Below are positions 45,245 through 54,168 of a stretch of 64,000 bases of DNA, piece by piece. Positions within the stretch are counted from its first letter, which is position 1, and the number at the start of each line of letters is the position of its first letter. The notes below the pieces were generated by a model, which was not told where the DNA came from, ran no database searches, and worked only from the letters and a program-made list of their open reading frames with translations. Origin of the DNA: Hyphomicrobiales bacterium (GTDB lineage: Bacteria; Pseudomonadota; Alphaproteobacteria; Rhizobiales; Rhizobiaceae); NCBI GenBank assembly GCA_900471925.1, contig UCGV01000010.1, positions 201,257 through 265,256 on the forward strand, read 5' to 3'. The position numbers and the translations under genes are program-made.

Positions 45245-46378
45245 TCAACCTATATTGGGACCAATCAGAAAATTATGAGCGGCAATGCTGGCGGCGCCCC
45301 GAGCCCAGACGTCGCTGTCGACGCGGCGGGTGCGGATCGGCGTTTGCCCGGCATAACGCGGGAGAACATTGGCTTCGATCGCCTGCTGCACGACTGTGCC
45401 GAACAGGCCGTCGAAGGAGCCTTCGACATGGGTGACGAGGATCATGCCGGGATCGTTCATCTGGATCAGATGCGAGATCGCCAGACCGAGGGCGGCACCT
45501 GCCTTGTGAATGATGGAAATCGCTTCGGCCGTGCCGTGCGAGGCCTCCTCCTCCAGTTCCGAGAGCGAGGTGCATTTCAGGCCGGCGGCTCTCGCCATTT
45601 CCTTGATCGCCTTCATGGAGGCGATGGTATCGAGGCAACCGCGCTTGCCGCAGCGGCAGGGTGCGCCGCCGGGCTCGATCGTCGCATGGGCGATTTCGCC
45701 GGCGCCGCCATGATTGCCGCGATAAAGCCTGCCTTCGATGAAATGGGCGCAGCCGATACCGTCCCCGAGCGAAACGACCGAGAAATTCGGCGTATCGCGG
45801 GCCATGCCGAACAGCTTTTCGCTGACGGCGACAGCCTTTGCGTCGTTCTCGATGAAGGTATCGACGCCGCTTGCCTGGCGGATGATTTCAGCAAGCGGCA
45901 CATCCTGCCAGCCGAGCAGGGTGGATTGAACGCAGGTTGCCTGCTTCTCATCCACGAAGCCGGACAGCGCCACGCCGATGCCGGCGAGCTTCGAGCTTGC
46001 CTGCGGGTGAGCCTTCAGGATCTCGGGCAGCCCGTAGGCGATTGCATTGGCGATGACCTTGGGATCGCGGGAATAGGGCAGCTGCTGGCGGGCGATGATA
46101 TTGCCGTTGAGATCGCTGAGGATCATCGGCGCGGGATCTTCAAGCAGCGAGATGCCGATGAAAAAGGCGCATTCCGGCTTCAGGTCGAGCAATATCGACG
46201 GGCGGCCCTGGCCGTAGACGGTTTCCGTCTCGTGCAGCACTCCGCGCTCGATCAGCTCGCGAGCAATGCCGCTCATCGCCGCTTTGCTGAGCCCGATAGC
46301 CGCGGCAAGATCGGTCCGGCTTAAGGGGCCAGACTCGCTTATCACCCGCAGGAGCTCGCGCTGCGACGAATTGAACAT
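45245..46378 (-). CDS. ROK-family transcriptional regulator
   Basis: NagC/Mlc-type protein of 377 residues: winged helix (about 8-60, LSRTDLAAAIGLSKAAMSG) and a ROK kinase-like domain (about 80-370). The zinc site is visible as CRCGKRGCLD (Cys-x-Cys-Gly-x-x-Gly-Cys-x-Asp) preceded by GEIAHATIEPGG. It is divergent from the second ABC importer and upstream of the mlrC-like gene, so it probably represses both. ROK proteins usually sense sugars; a sugar effector next to peptide enzymes is unexpected and cannot be settled here. Confidence 0.92.
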   Translation of the reverse strand: MFNSSQRELLRVISESGPLSRTDLAAAIGLSKAAMSGIARELIERGVLHETETVYGQGRPSILLDLKPECAFFIGISLLEDPAPMILSDLNGNIIARQQLPYSRDPKVIANAIAYGLPEILKAHPQASSKLAGIGVALSGFVDEKQATCVQSTLLGWQDVPLAEIIRQASGVDTFIENDAKAVAVSEKLFGMARDTPNFSVVSLGDGIGCAHFIEGRLYRGNHGGAGEIAHATIEPGGAPCRCGKRGCLDTIASMKAIKEMARAAGLKCTSLSELEEEASHGTAEAISIIHKAGAALGLAISHLIQMNDPGMILVTHVEGSFDGLFGTVVQQAIEANVLPRYAGQTPIRTRRVDSDVWARGAASIAAHNFLIGPNIG

Positions 46379-46516
46379 ATAAATTCCTGATCTGCCGAGG
46401 TGCTATTTTGCCTTGACAATAAGTTCACAAAATGAACCAATCAACCAAAATAAATTACGAAATTGATCAAAGCCAACTGAGAGGTTGGCTTCAAGAATCA
46501 ACAAGAGGGTGAACCA
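46379..46516. promoter_or_regulatory. Divergent promoter region with AACCAA repeats and a perfect palindrome
   Basis: Between the ROK gene and the second importer lie two direct AACCAA copies (46435-46440, 46443-46448), a GAACCAAT copy overlapping the importer start codon (46511-46518), and a perfect eight-base inverted repeat AAGCCAAC / GTTGGCTT (46470-46477 and 46484-46491). A TTGACA at 46413-46418 could be a -35 box. The AACCAA elements match those in front of the GntR gene 3 kb away. The palindrome may be the ROK operator or a leader hairpin. Confidence 0.5.
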
Positions 46517-48067
46517 ATGGAAATCATTCGCAAGAGATTTATTAGCACTCGTCAATTTGCGCTTAGCTGTGCCGTCGCCGGAGCGCTGTTTGCGCCATTT
46601 TCGGCCTTCGCTTCGACATTGACCGTGATGCAGACCGAAGCTCCGCGCTCGATGGATCCGGGCGATCAGACCGCGACGTTTACGGCCGCCGTTCTGGACC
46701 CGATGTATGAAGGCCTGCTTTCCCGCGCGACGGATTTGAGCCTGCAGCCGGCGCTCGCCACCGAATGGTCGAGCGATGCCGCCGGCATCGTCTGGACGTT
46801 CAAGCTGCGTCAGGGCGTGAAATTTCATGACGGTACGCCGTTTGATGCCGATGCCGTGGTGAAGAATTTTACCCGTCATCTCGACACGAAGCGCGGCCTT
46901 GCGGCCAGTGGGCGCCTGCGCACCTTTATCGACAGCGTCAGTGCGGTCGATTCGTCGACGGTTCAGTTCAAGCTCAAGAAGCCCTATCCGGCGTTCCTGG
47001 CGCTTCTGACCACCGGCGCCTGCCTGATGGTGAGCCCGACGGCGGATGCTGCCGGCACGATCGGCAGCAAGGCTGTGGGAACCGGTCCCTACAAGCTGCA
47101 GGAATACAAGTCCGGCGAATATGTGCTGGAGACCAAGAACCCCGACTGGTGGGGTGGTGCCGCCAAGGGCGCAGACGAGATCAAATGGACGTGGACCGCC
47201 GAGCCGTCCGTGATGAACATGGCGCTGCAGACGGGCGACGCCGATGTCGTCAACCCGCTGCCGGCGGCCTTTGCCAAGCAGCTTGCCGCCAATCCGGACA
47301 TGGTGGTCAACAAGTCGGATGGTTCGGCCGTCTTCTGGGTCTCGCTCAATACCAAGCTGAAGCCGCTCGACGATGTTCGCGTGCGCCAGGCGCTGAACTA
47401 TGCGACGGATCGCGATGGTCTCGTCAAGGCGATCATGCAGGGCAATGCGACGCCGGCTAATTCGCCGTTGGCGCCGGTGACGCCCGGATATGACAAGACC
47501 CTTGCACCTTACACCTACGATGTCGACAAGGCGAAGAAGCTGCTCGCCGATGCCGGCTATCCCGATGGATTCGCGATGACGACGATCGTGCAGGAGCCGG
47601 AAGCGCGTATCGGCGAATTACTGCAGGCCATGTGGGCAAAGGTCGGTGTGAAGCTCGATGTTCAGCGCATGGAAAGCGGCGTCTGGTCGAAGGCCGCCTT
47701 TGCCGATCCGGCCGGCAAGGCGGCCGCCAACACGGGTTCCGTCATCGCTTCCTGGTCTTCAGGCGTCAACGGCGCAGACCTGCAGTTCCGCCCGCTCTAC
47801 TATTCGGCAAGCGCTTCGCCTGCCAGCGCCAATCTCGGTTTCTTCAACGATCCGAAGCTCGACGAGCTGATCGACAAGGCAGCCTCGACACTGGACGAGA
47901 AGGCACGCAACGCGATCTATGGCGATGCCCAAAAGGAGGTCAACGAGCAGGCGCCGCACGTTCTCCTCTATACGACGCAGGATCTCTATGGTGCCCGCAA
48001 GAATGTGAAGGGCGCCTGGGTGATCCCGGGAGGCCAGGTCGTGGTCAAGGAAGCCACCAAGGACTGA
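46517..48067 (+). CDS. Peptide-type ABC transporter, periplasmic binding protein
   Basis: Family 5 solute-binding protein of 516 residues with a signal peptide (about 1-33, cut near AFA-S). The family signature is KLRQGVKFHDGTPFDADAV (about 97-115). It is the first gene of a plus-strand set with two permeases but no ATPase. Divergent from the ROK regulator. The start codon overlaps a GAACCAAT element, so a bound regulator could also block translation-initiation-region transcription. Substrate is unknown; peptide or amide is likely from the neighbouring enzymes. Confidence 0.92.
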   Translation: MEIIRKRFISTRQFALSCAVAGALFAPFSAFASTLTVMQTEAPRSMDPGDQTATFTAAVLDPMYEGLLSRATDLSLQPALATEWSSDAAGIVWTFKLRQGVKFHDGTPFDADAVVKNFTRHLDTKRGLAASGRLRTFIDSVSAVDSSTVQFKLKKPYPAFLALLTTGACLMVSPTADAAGTIGSKAVGTGPYKLQEYKSGEYVLETKNPDWWGGAAKGADEIKWTWTAEPSVMNMALQTGDADVVNPLPAAFAKQLAANPDMVVNKSDGSAVFWVSLNTKLKPLDDVRVRQALNYATDRDGLVKAIMQGNATPANSPLAPVTPGYDKTLAPYTYDVDKAKKLLADAGYPDGFAMTTIVQEPEARIGELLQAMWAKVGVKLDVQRMESGVWSKAAFADPAGKAAANTGSVIASWSSGVNGADLQFRPLYYSASASPASANLGFFNDPKLDELIDKAASTLDEKARNAIYGDAQKEVNEQAPHVLLYTTQDLYGARKNVKGAWVIPGGQVVVKEATKD

Positions 48068-48075
48068 TGCGTAAC

Positions 48076-48106
48076 CGGGCGGGCGGCGCATTGCGCTGCC
48101 CACCCG
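48076..48106 (+). terminator. Intercistronic hairpin between binding-protein and permease genes
   Basis: GC-rich inverted repeat: CGGG and GGCGGCGCA pair with GCGCTGCC and CCCG, followed by only TTT. It occupies the same position as the hairpin at 41236-41262 in the other importer, and would lower permease expression relative to binding protein. Confidence 0.5.
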
Positions 48107-48128
48107 TTTCACTGACGATGACGGTCCG

Positions 48129-49049
48129 ATGAAAGCCTATATTCTCAAGAAGCTGCTTGCCTTGCCGCTGATCCTGATCGGCGTGTCGCTGCTTATCTTC
48201 GTTGCCATCCGCGCGCTTCCCGGTGATCCGGCCCGCATGATGGCTGGCCCCGAGGCCACGCAGGAGGCGGTCGATAACATGCGAACCCGCCTCGGGCTCG
48301 ATCGCAGTATCGCCGAACAATATGGTTCGTTCGCCTATGGTGCCGTCAAGGGCGATCTCGGCATGTCCATCAAGTCGAAACTGCCTGTTGTCGATGAGAT
48401 TGCCGAGCGCATGCCCTTCACGCTCGGCCTTGCGATCACCGCCTATCTGCTTGCTATCGCGATCGGCGTGCCGGCGGGCATGATCGGGGCGATCTATCGG
48501 CATGGCTGGCCGGATCAGGCGGTCATGCTGCTCGCCATTGCCGGCGCCTCCATCGCCAATTTCTGGCTGGCGCTGATGGCGATGAATACGTTTTCCGTCA
48601 GTCTCGGCTGGCTGCCGCTGCTCGGTGCCACGTCCTGGAAAAGCTTCATCCTGCCGTCGATCACGCTCGCGGTGCTGCCGATGGCCGTCATCGCGCGCAT
48701 GACACGATCCAGCATGATCGAGGTGCTGGCGCAGGATTATATCCGTACCGCGCGCGCCAAGGGCGTCTCGCCGGGCTCAATCTACTGGAGCCATGCGCTG
48801 CGCAATGCGCTGATCCCGATCGTAACGATCGTCGGCCTGAATTTCGGCAGTCTGATCGGCGGTGCCGTCGTGACCGAATCGGTGTTCAACTGGCCGGGCA
48901 TCGGCCGCCTGCTTGTCGATTCGGTGCGCTATCGCGATTATCCCGTCATTCAGGGCGTTACACTCGTTGCTGTCACGGGTGTCGTCGTCATGAATTTCCT
49001 TGCGGAAATGGCGATTGCCGCGCTCAATCCGAAAATAAGGTTCGACTGA
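48129..49049 (+). CDS. Peptide-type ABC transporter permease (DppB-like)
   Basis: Inner-membrane permease of 306 residues with about six helices. It begins MKAYILKKLLALPLILIGVS and has RALPGDPARMMAGPEAT (about 30-46) and the EAA-loop region YIRTARAKGVSPGSIYWSHA (about 205-224). It ends one base into the next permease start (TGATGG), so the two are translationally coupled. Confidence 0.95.
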   Translation: MKAYILKKLLALPLILIGVSLLIFVAIRALPGDPARMMAGPEATQEAVDNMRTRLGLDRSIAEQYGSFAYGAVKGDLGMSIKSKLPVVDEIAERMPFTLGLAITAYLLAIAIGVPAGMIGAIYRHGWPDQAVMLLAIAGASIANFWLALMAMNTFSVSLGWLPLLGATSWKSFILPSITLAVLPMAVIARMTRSSMIEVLAQDYIRTARAKGVSPGSIYWSHALRNALIPIVTIVGLNFGSLIGGAVVTESVFNWPGIGRLLVDSVRYRDYPVIQGVTLVAVTGVVVMNFLAEMAIAALNPKIRFD

Positions 49050-49918
49050 TGGCGATGAGCGAAGCGGAAAAAGTTGCGCCCGGCAGCCTTCGTCTGCGTC
49101 GCGCCCTGCGCTGGCTTGCGACGCACAAGGGTATCACCATCGGTGGTGGGCTGATCGGCATCATCGTCCTGATGGCGATCTTTGCGCCGCTCTTCACCTC
49201 GGCCGATCCCTATTCTCAGGATCTGCTCTCGACCATGCTGGAACCTTCCTGGGAGCATCCGTTCGGCACTGACGACAACGGCCGTGATATCCTTGCCCGC
49301 GTTCTTTACGGCGCGCGCATCTCGTTGCTGGAGGTCATCCTCAGTGTCGGGCTCGCCATCATCGTTGGCGTTCCGCTCGGCATCATATCGGGCATGACCG
49401 GGCGTTATGTCGACCAGGCGATCATGTGGTGCATGGATATTCTCTTTGCCTTTCCGGGCATCGTGCTGGCCATCCTGATCGTCAGCATCCTCGGCACCAG
49501 CCTCGTCAACCTTCTGATCGCCATCGCGATCTTCTCGGTGCCGGTCTATGCGCGGCTCAGTCGCAACCTGACGCTCGGCCTCAAGGCGATGGATTATGTG
49601 GAGGCGGCGATTTCTCTCGGCGTGTCGCGCCACCGGATCATGACGCATTATATCCTGCGCAATGCGATCGGTCCGATCATCGTGCAGTCGACACTGACGG
49701 CCGGCACGGTCATCCTGTCGGCTGCGAGCCTCTCCTTCCTCGGCCTCGGAGCACAGCCACCGCTGCCTGAATGGGGAGCGATGATGAGCGACGGCCGCAA
49801 CTATCTCGGCCTCAACATCTATATGTCGCTCTTTCCGGGGCTCGCGATCATGGTGACCGTGCTCGGTTTCAACATTCTGGGCGACGGCCTGCGCGACCTG
49901 CTCGATCCGCGGAAATAA
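49049..49918 (+). CDS. Peptide-type ABC transporter permease (DppC-like)
   Basis: Inner-membrane permease of 289 residues. The OppC-type N-terminus (RWLATHKGITIGGGLIGII) and the DppC landmark HPFGTDDNGRDILARVLYGA (about 70-89) are clear; the EAA region is EAAISLGVSRHRIMTHYIL (about 185-203). No ATPase gene follows: the next feature is a tRNA, so the energising subunit must come from elsewhere, most simply the double ATPase at 34946-36784. Confidence 0.95.
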   Translation: MAMSEAEKVAPGSLRLRRALRWLATHKGITIGGGLIGIIVLMAIFAPLFTSADPYSQDLLSTMLEPSWEHPFGTDDNGRDILARVLYGARISLLEVILSVGLAIIVGVPLGIISGMTGRYVDQAIMWCMDILFAFPGIVLAILIVSILGTSLVNLLIAIAIFSVPVYARLSRNLTLGLKAMDYVEAAISLGVSRHRIMTHYILRNAIGPIIVQSTLTAGTVILSAASLSFLGLGAQPPLPEWGAMMSDGRNYLGLNIYMSLFPGLAIMVTVLGFNILGDGLRDLLDPRK

Positions 49919-49994
49919 AGAAGTGAGAAGGCAAAGGATGCGAATGCGCAACATTCTGCGCGCTTCATCATACTGGTTGGAAGTTTGGAAAAAC

Positions 49995-50069
49995 TGGAGC
50001 GGGCGAAGGGATTCGAACCCTCGACCCCAACCTTGGCAAGGTTGTGCTCTACCCCTGAGCTACACCCGC
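49995..50069 (-). tRNA. tRNA-Gly (anticodon GCC)
   Basis: Complete cloverleaf on the minus strand: acceptor stem GCGGGTG / CGCCCGC, D-arm with AGCTCAGGGGTAGAGC, anticodon loop TTGCCAA (GCC, glycine), T-arm GAGGGTTCGAATCCCTT, discriminator T and an encoded CCA. No integrase or duplicated tRNA end is nearby. Confidence 0.97.
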
Positions 50070-50326
50070 TCAAATCCTCACTGGTCCGGGGTAGTAAGTA
50101 GCGGACCGTGGGCGCCACCTTGCGGCGACGGGCGGTATATCGCCCAAACGATTTTCAAATGCAACAGGGAAATGACGGAAAAACGAAGAAAAATTCGAGC
50201 GGTGGAAAACCCCGCCCGGAAACGCCGCGAATGCAAGGCAAAGCGTCGGTCCTGAAGATTGCCAAGTTTCCGGGGTGGACGTAATCAGTCGTGCCAATCT
50301 GCTTTTCTCACACTTATGGAATGACG

Positions 50327-50836
50327 ATGACCGAAAACGCGCCCAGGACACGCCAGGAACTTTTCGCCTTTCTCGATGGTCTCGGCATCGCCCACAGCAC
50401 AAAAGACCATGCACCTGTTTTCACGGTGGCCGAATCGGTGGCGCTCAGGGACGAGATTCCCGGCGGACACACCAAGAACCTTTTCGTGAAGGACAAGAAA
50501 GACCGCTATTTCCTGCTGACGGTGGAAGAGAATGCCGCCGTCGATCTCAAGCAGGTCCACACCATCATCGGCGCCTCGGGTCGGGTCTCCTTCGGCAGGC
50601 CGGAGAAGCTGATGGAATATCTGGGAGTGATTCCAGGCTCCGTCACCGCGCTCGGCGCAATCAACGATATCGGCAACAACGTCACCTTCGTGCTGGATGC
50701 CGATCTCATGCAAGACGAGATCATCAACTGTCATCCGCTTTCCAACGATGCAACCACTTCGATTGGACGGGCTGATCTGATACGATTCATGGAAGCGACA
50801 GGACACAAGCCGCTTGTCTTGAAAGTGACGTCCTGA
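50327..50836 (+). CDS. YbaK/ProX-type aminoacyl-tRNA editing domain protein (PrdX-like)
   Basis: Free-standing editing domain of 169 residues related to the insertion domain of prolyl-tRNA synthetase. Such proteins deacylate mischarged tRNAs, commonly Ala-tRNA(Pro). Recognisable parts are HSTKDHAPVFTVAE (about 23-36), HTKNLFVKDKKDRYFL (about 46-61) and the C-terminal FVLDADLM...NCHPLSND. ATG 50327 has GGA six bases before it; ATG 50321 and GTG 50291 are alternatives. It stands alone between the tRNA gene and a thioredoxin-like gene. Confidence 0.9.
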   Translation: MTENAPRTRQELFAFLDGLGIAHSTKDHAPVFTVAESVALRDEIPGGHTKNLFVKDKKDRYFLLTVEENAAVDLKQVHTIIGASGRVSFGRPEKLMEYLGVIPGSVTALGAINDIGNNVTFVLDADLMQDEIINCHPLSNDATTSIGRADLIRFMEATGHKPLVLKVTS

Positions 50837-50892
50837 CATACGATTTTAGCGCTATCAGAGACGCCGACAGATCGGCGCGGCGGGAGATATCC

Positions 50893-51867
50893 ATGAGCGG
50901 CAGTAACAACCCTTATAACGGTTCCTTCGGCAACCAGATGTCGGCAACGGCAAGCTATGGCGCGGCACCGCAGCCTGCGGTAGCGGCCGGCGGCTATATC
51001 AAGGATACGACGACTGCGAATTTTTCGAAGGATGTTCTGGAAGAATCGCGCACCCAACCGGTGCTGGTGGATTTCTGGGCGCCTTGGTGCGGCCCGTGCA
51101 AGCAGCTGACGCCCGTGCTGGAGAAGGTCGTTAATGAGGGGCAGGGCCGCGTCAAGCTGGTCAAGATGAATATCGACGATCATCCCTCCATCGCCGGCCA
51201 GCTCGGCATCCAGTCGATCCCAGCCGTCATCGCCTTCGTCAACGGCCGTCCGGCCGATGGTTTCATGGGTGCCGTACCGGAAAGCCAGGTGCGCCAGTTC
51301 ATCGATCGCCTCGCCGGCCCGGCGGGTGCAGATCAGACTGCGGAAATCGACGCAGCACTTGCAGAGGCCGGTGAGCTGCTTGCAGCGGGAAACATCAATG
51401 AGGCGGGCCAGCTCTATGGCGCGGTCATGCAGGCCGATCCGGAAAACGTGAAGGCGCTCGCCGGGATGGCCGAGTGCCTGATCGCCGCCAACCAGCACGG
51501 CGAGGCCCGTCAGATGCTGAGCGAATTGCCGGAAGAGCTTGCCAAGGATGCCGGCATTCAGGCGGTTCTGAAGAAGCTCGACCAGATCGAAGAGGCGCGC
51601 AAGCTCGGTGATCCCGTGGCTCTCGAGCGCGAACTGGCGCTCAACCCTGATCACCACGAAGCGCGTATCAAGCTTGCCAAGATCCTCAATGTCGAAGGCA
51701 AGCGCGATGAAGCGGCCGAGCACCTGCTCTTCGTCATGCGCAAGGACCGCGCATTCGACGATGACGGCGCGCGACGCCAGCTTCTGCAGTTCTTCGAGGT
51801 CTGGGGCTTCAAGGATCCTGCAACGGTTTCGGCCCGCCGTAAACTTTCCTCGATCCTGTTTGCCTGA
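50893..51867 (+). CDS. Thioredoxin-domain co-chaperone (YbbN/CnoX-like)
   Basis: Protein of 324 residues: a low-complexity N-terminus (about 1-35), a thioredoxin domain (about 38-145) with an intact WAPWCGPCKQ active site, and a C-terminal region of TPR-like helices (about 155-320). E. coli CnoX has lost one active-site cysteine; this copy keeps CGPC, so it may be redox-active as well as a holdase. It is followed by a LON-domain and a Trm112-like gene on the same strand. Confidence 0.92.
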   Translation: MSGSNNPYNGSFGNQMSATASYGAAPQPAVAAGGYIKDTTTANFSKDVLEESRTQPVLVDFWAPWCGPCKQLTPVLEKVVNEGQGRVKLVKMNIDDHPSIAGQLGIQSIPAVIAFVNGRPADGFMGAVPESQVRQFIDRLAGPAGADQTAEIDAALAEAGELLAAGNINEAGQLYGAVMQADPENVKALAGMAECLIAANQHGEARQMLSELPEELAKDAGIQAVLKKLDQIEEARKLGDPVALERELALNPDHHEARIKLAKILNVEGKRDEAAEHLLFVMRKDRAFDDDGARRQLLQFFEVWGFKDPATVSARRKLSSILFA

Positions 51868-51990
51868 GTCTGCTGCGCTGCCGCTTGCGTTTTCGGACTT
51901 CGCCCTTGCGTTTTCAGACAAGGGCACCACATTTCTCGTGAGGGCGGGCGCGTTGGACGCGATCGCCGCAAGAGTGCGGGACACGTCTTT

Positions 51991-52662
51991 ATGCAAGTCG
52001 GCAATGCCAGATATCTGAAACCCGGTGATCTGCCGGACGAAATTGCTGTTTTCCCCCTGACAGGTGCTCTTCTCCTGCCCGCAGGACAGTTGCCTCTCAA
52101 TATCTTTGAACCGCGTTATCTGGCGATGTTCGATGCGGCGCTGACCGGGAACCGTCTTATCGGGATGGTTCAGCCGGCGCTCGGCGAGCACGAGGACAAG
52201 ACGCATGCGCCCGAGCTTGCTGCCGTCGGCTGCCTCGGCAGGGTCACCTCCTATGCCGAAACCGGCGACGGCCGGTACATTGTCTCGCTGACGGGCGTAT
52301 GCCGCTTCCGCCTGCTGGAGGAGCGGTCGCACGGCCAGCCTTTCCGCAGCTTCCGAATCGCACCGTTCATTTCGGATCTTTCTGCAGAGAACGAGGAAGA
52401 AGCTGTTGATCGCGGTGCTCTTCTGACTGCCTTCAAGGCTTATCTTGATGCCAACAAACTCGAAGCGGACTGGGAAAGCGTCGAGCGGGCGAGTAATCTT
52501 ACCCTCGTCAATTCGCTTGCGATGATGTCGCCCTTCGGCCCTGCCGAAAAGCAGGCGCTGCTCGAAGCGCCCGATCTCAAGACGAGGGCGGAAACGCTGA
52601 TTGCCATCACCGAAATCGTGCTTGCCCGCGTTTTCGGCGATTCCGATACCGTGCTGCAGTAG
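51991..52662 (+). CDS. LON peptidase N-terminal domain protein
   Basis: Protein of 223 residues made only of the substrate-binding (LAN/LON) domain of Lon protease, without ATPase or protease parts. [20 protein letters not shown] (about 20-39) and YLAMFDAAL are the hallmark. It is probably a substrate-recognition or adaptor protein; role unproven. It starts about 123 bases after the thioredoxin-like gene and ends eight bases before the Trm112-like gene. Confidence 0.93.
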   Translation: MQVGNARYLKPGDLPDEIAVFPLTGALLLPAGQLPLNIFEPRYLAMFDAALTGNRLIGMVQPALGEHEDKTHAPELAAVGCLGRVTSYAETGDGRYIVSLTGVCRFRLLEERSHGQPFRSFRIAPFISDLSAENEEEAVDRGALLTAFKAYLDANKLEADWESVERASNLTLVNSLAMMSPFGPAEKQALLEAPDLKTRAETLIAITEIVLARVFGDSDTVLQ

Positions 52663-52670
52663 GGGGCGCC

Positions 52671-52859
52671 ATGGACGAAAAGCTGAGCAGGGTCGATCCC
52701 AAACTCCTCGAACTTCTCGTCTGTCCGCTGACCAAGGGGCGGCTTTCCTACGATCGCGAACATAACGAACTGGTCTCGGAAAAAGCGCGGCTTGCCTATC
52801 CGATCAGAGACGGCATTCCGATCATGCTGGTTTCGGAAGCACGCTCTCTGGAAGATTAA
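52671..52859 (+). CDS. Trm112-family protein (UPF0434/YcaR-like)
   Basis: Small protein of 62 residues. [16 protein letters not shown] (about 12-27) and [17 protein letters not shown] (about 42-58) are the complete family signature. Eukaryotic Trm112 activates methyltransferases; the bacterial role is less clear. It begins eight bases after the LON-domain gene with GGGGGCGCC before ATG, and converges with the UbiH-type gene. Confidence 0.93.
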   Translation: MDEKLSRVDPKLLELLVCPLTKGRLSYDREHNELVSEKARLAYPIRDGIPIMLVSEARSLED

Positions 52860-52868
52860 AACTCAAAT

Positions 52869-54083
52869 TCAGATCGTTTCGCCTGCGAGCAGCCGCGGGT
52901 TGTCCTTGGCCGTCGTCCCGGCTGCCTGGCCGATGAAGAAGGATTTGAGGCCGGGCAGGCGATCGACGATACCGAGGCCAAAATCGCGGGCGATGCGGAT
53001 CGGTGCCGCATCGTTGGAAAACAGCCGGTTCAGGACGTCCGTCGTGACACCCATGCGGAAGGTGTCGAAACGGCGCCAGCTCTGATAGCGCTCCAGAATG
53101 TTGATGGCCCCGATATCGAGGCCCAGGCGGTCGGCCTCCACGATTGTCTCGGCAAGCGCCGCCACATCCTTGAAGCCGAGATTGAGACCCTGACCGGAAA
53201 TCGGATGGATGCCGTGAGCCGCATCGCCGGCGAGAGCGAAGCGCGGCGCGACGAAGGAGCGTGCGAGCGTCAGACCAAGCGGAAAGGCGCGCTTGTCGCC
53301 GACCACCTTGAGCGCGCCGAGCTTGTGACCGAAGCGGCGTTCCAGTTCCTCTTCGAAAACCAGATCATCGGCGGCAACGAGGCGGTTGGCGTCATTCGTC
53401 CGCTCCGTCCAGACCAGCGATGATCGGTTGTTGCGCAACGGCAGGATGGCGAAGGGACCGGAGGGAAGGAAATGCTCTTCGGCGCAGCCATTGTGGGGGC
53501 GCTCGTGCTCGACGGTCGTGACGATGCCGGACTGGCCGTAGTCCCAGGTCACGGTCTTGATGCCGGCAAAATCGCGTAGCCTGGAGCGAACGCCATCGCA
53601 GGCGACCAGCAGGCGCGATTGCAGCGCGCTGCCATCGGAAAGGCTGACCTCGATATCGGTATCACCGGTCTTCAGGCCGGTCGCGCTGAGACCGTGGCGG
53701 ATCTCGATGCCGAGCCGTTCGCAGGCGCCGCGCAGCGCACCGACCATGGCGACATTGGGGATCATGTGGGCAAAAGGCGTATTATCCGCCACGTCCCCGT
53801 CGAAGGTCAGGAAGATCGGGCGCACGGGGTCGGACATCTTCGAATCGGTGACGATCATCCTGTTGATCGGCTGCGCTTCCGGCGCGATCTCGTCCCAGAT
53901 GCCGAAGATTTCGAGCATCTTCGTCGCGGCAGCGATGATGGCGGAGGCGCGCATGTCCTTCTTCCAGACATGTTCAGGCGCGGCTTCGACAACGGCGACG
54001 CTGAGGTGGGGTGCCGCCTGCTTGACCGCCACGGCCACGGACAGGCCGACGTAACCTCCGCCCACAACCAGCATGTCCAGCAT
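52869..54083 (-). CDS. UbiH/UbiF/COQ6-family FAD-dependent hydroxylase
   Basis: Flavin monooxygenase of 404 residues that probably adds a ring hydroxyl in ubiquinone synthesis. The FAD-binding motif GGGYVGLSVAVAV is at about 7-19, the DG motif is LVACDGVRSRLRD (about 161-173), and the second FAD motif is ALAGDAAHGIHPISGQGLNLGF (split; GDAAHGIHP near 283-291). Which ring position it hydroxylates cannot be read here. It is divergent from the thioesterase gene. Confidence 0.9.
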   Translation of the reverse strand: MLDMLVVGGGYVGLSVAVAVKQAAPHLSVAVVEAAPEHVWKKDMRASAIIAAATKMLEIFGIWDEIAPEAQPINRMIVTDSKMSDPVRPIFLTFDGDVADNTPFAHMIPNVAMVGALRGACERLGIEIRHGLSATGLKTGDTDIEVSLSDGSALQSRLLVACDGVRSRLRDFAGIKTVTWDYGQSGIVTTVEHERPHNGCAEEHFLPSGPFAILPLRNNRSSLVWTERTNDANRLVAADDLVFEEELERRFGHKLGALKVVGDKRAFPLGLTLARSFVAPRFALAGDAAHGIHPISGQGLNLGFKDVAALAETIVEADRLGLDIGAINILERYQSWRRFDTFRMGVTTDVLNRLFSNDAAPIRIARDFGLGIVDRLPGLKSFFIGQAAGTTAKDNPRLLAGETI

Positions 54084-54168
54084 CGTCAGCTCCTGTCACT
54101 TCCTACGATCAGATGCGATCTATATAGATCATGACGTTACCACTTCCTACCGCCGGGAGCCGAACAAA

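Noticed and set aside
49995..50069. tRNA-Gly as an integration site for a genomic island
   Set aside because: No integrase, no second copy of the tRNA 3' end in the window and no abrupt composition change beside it.
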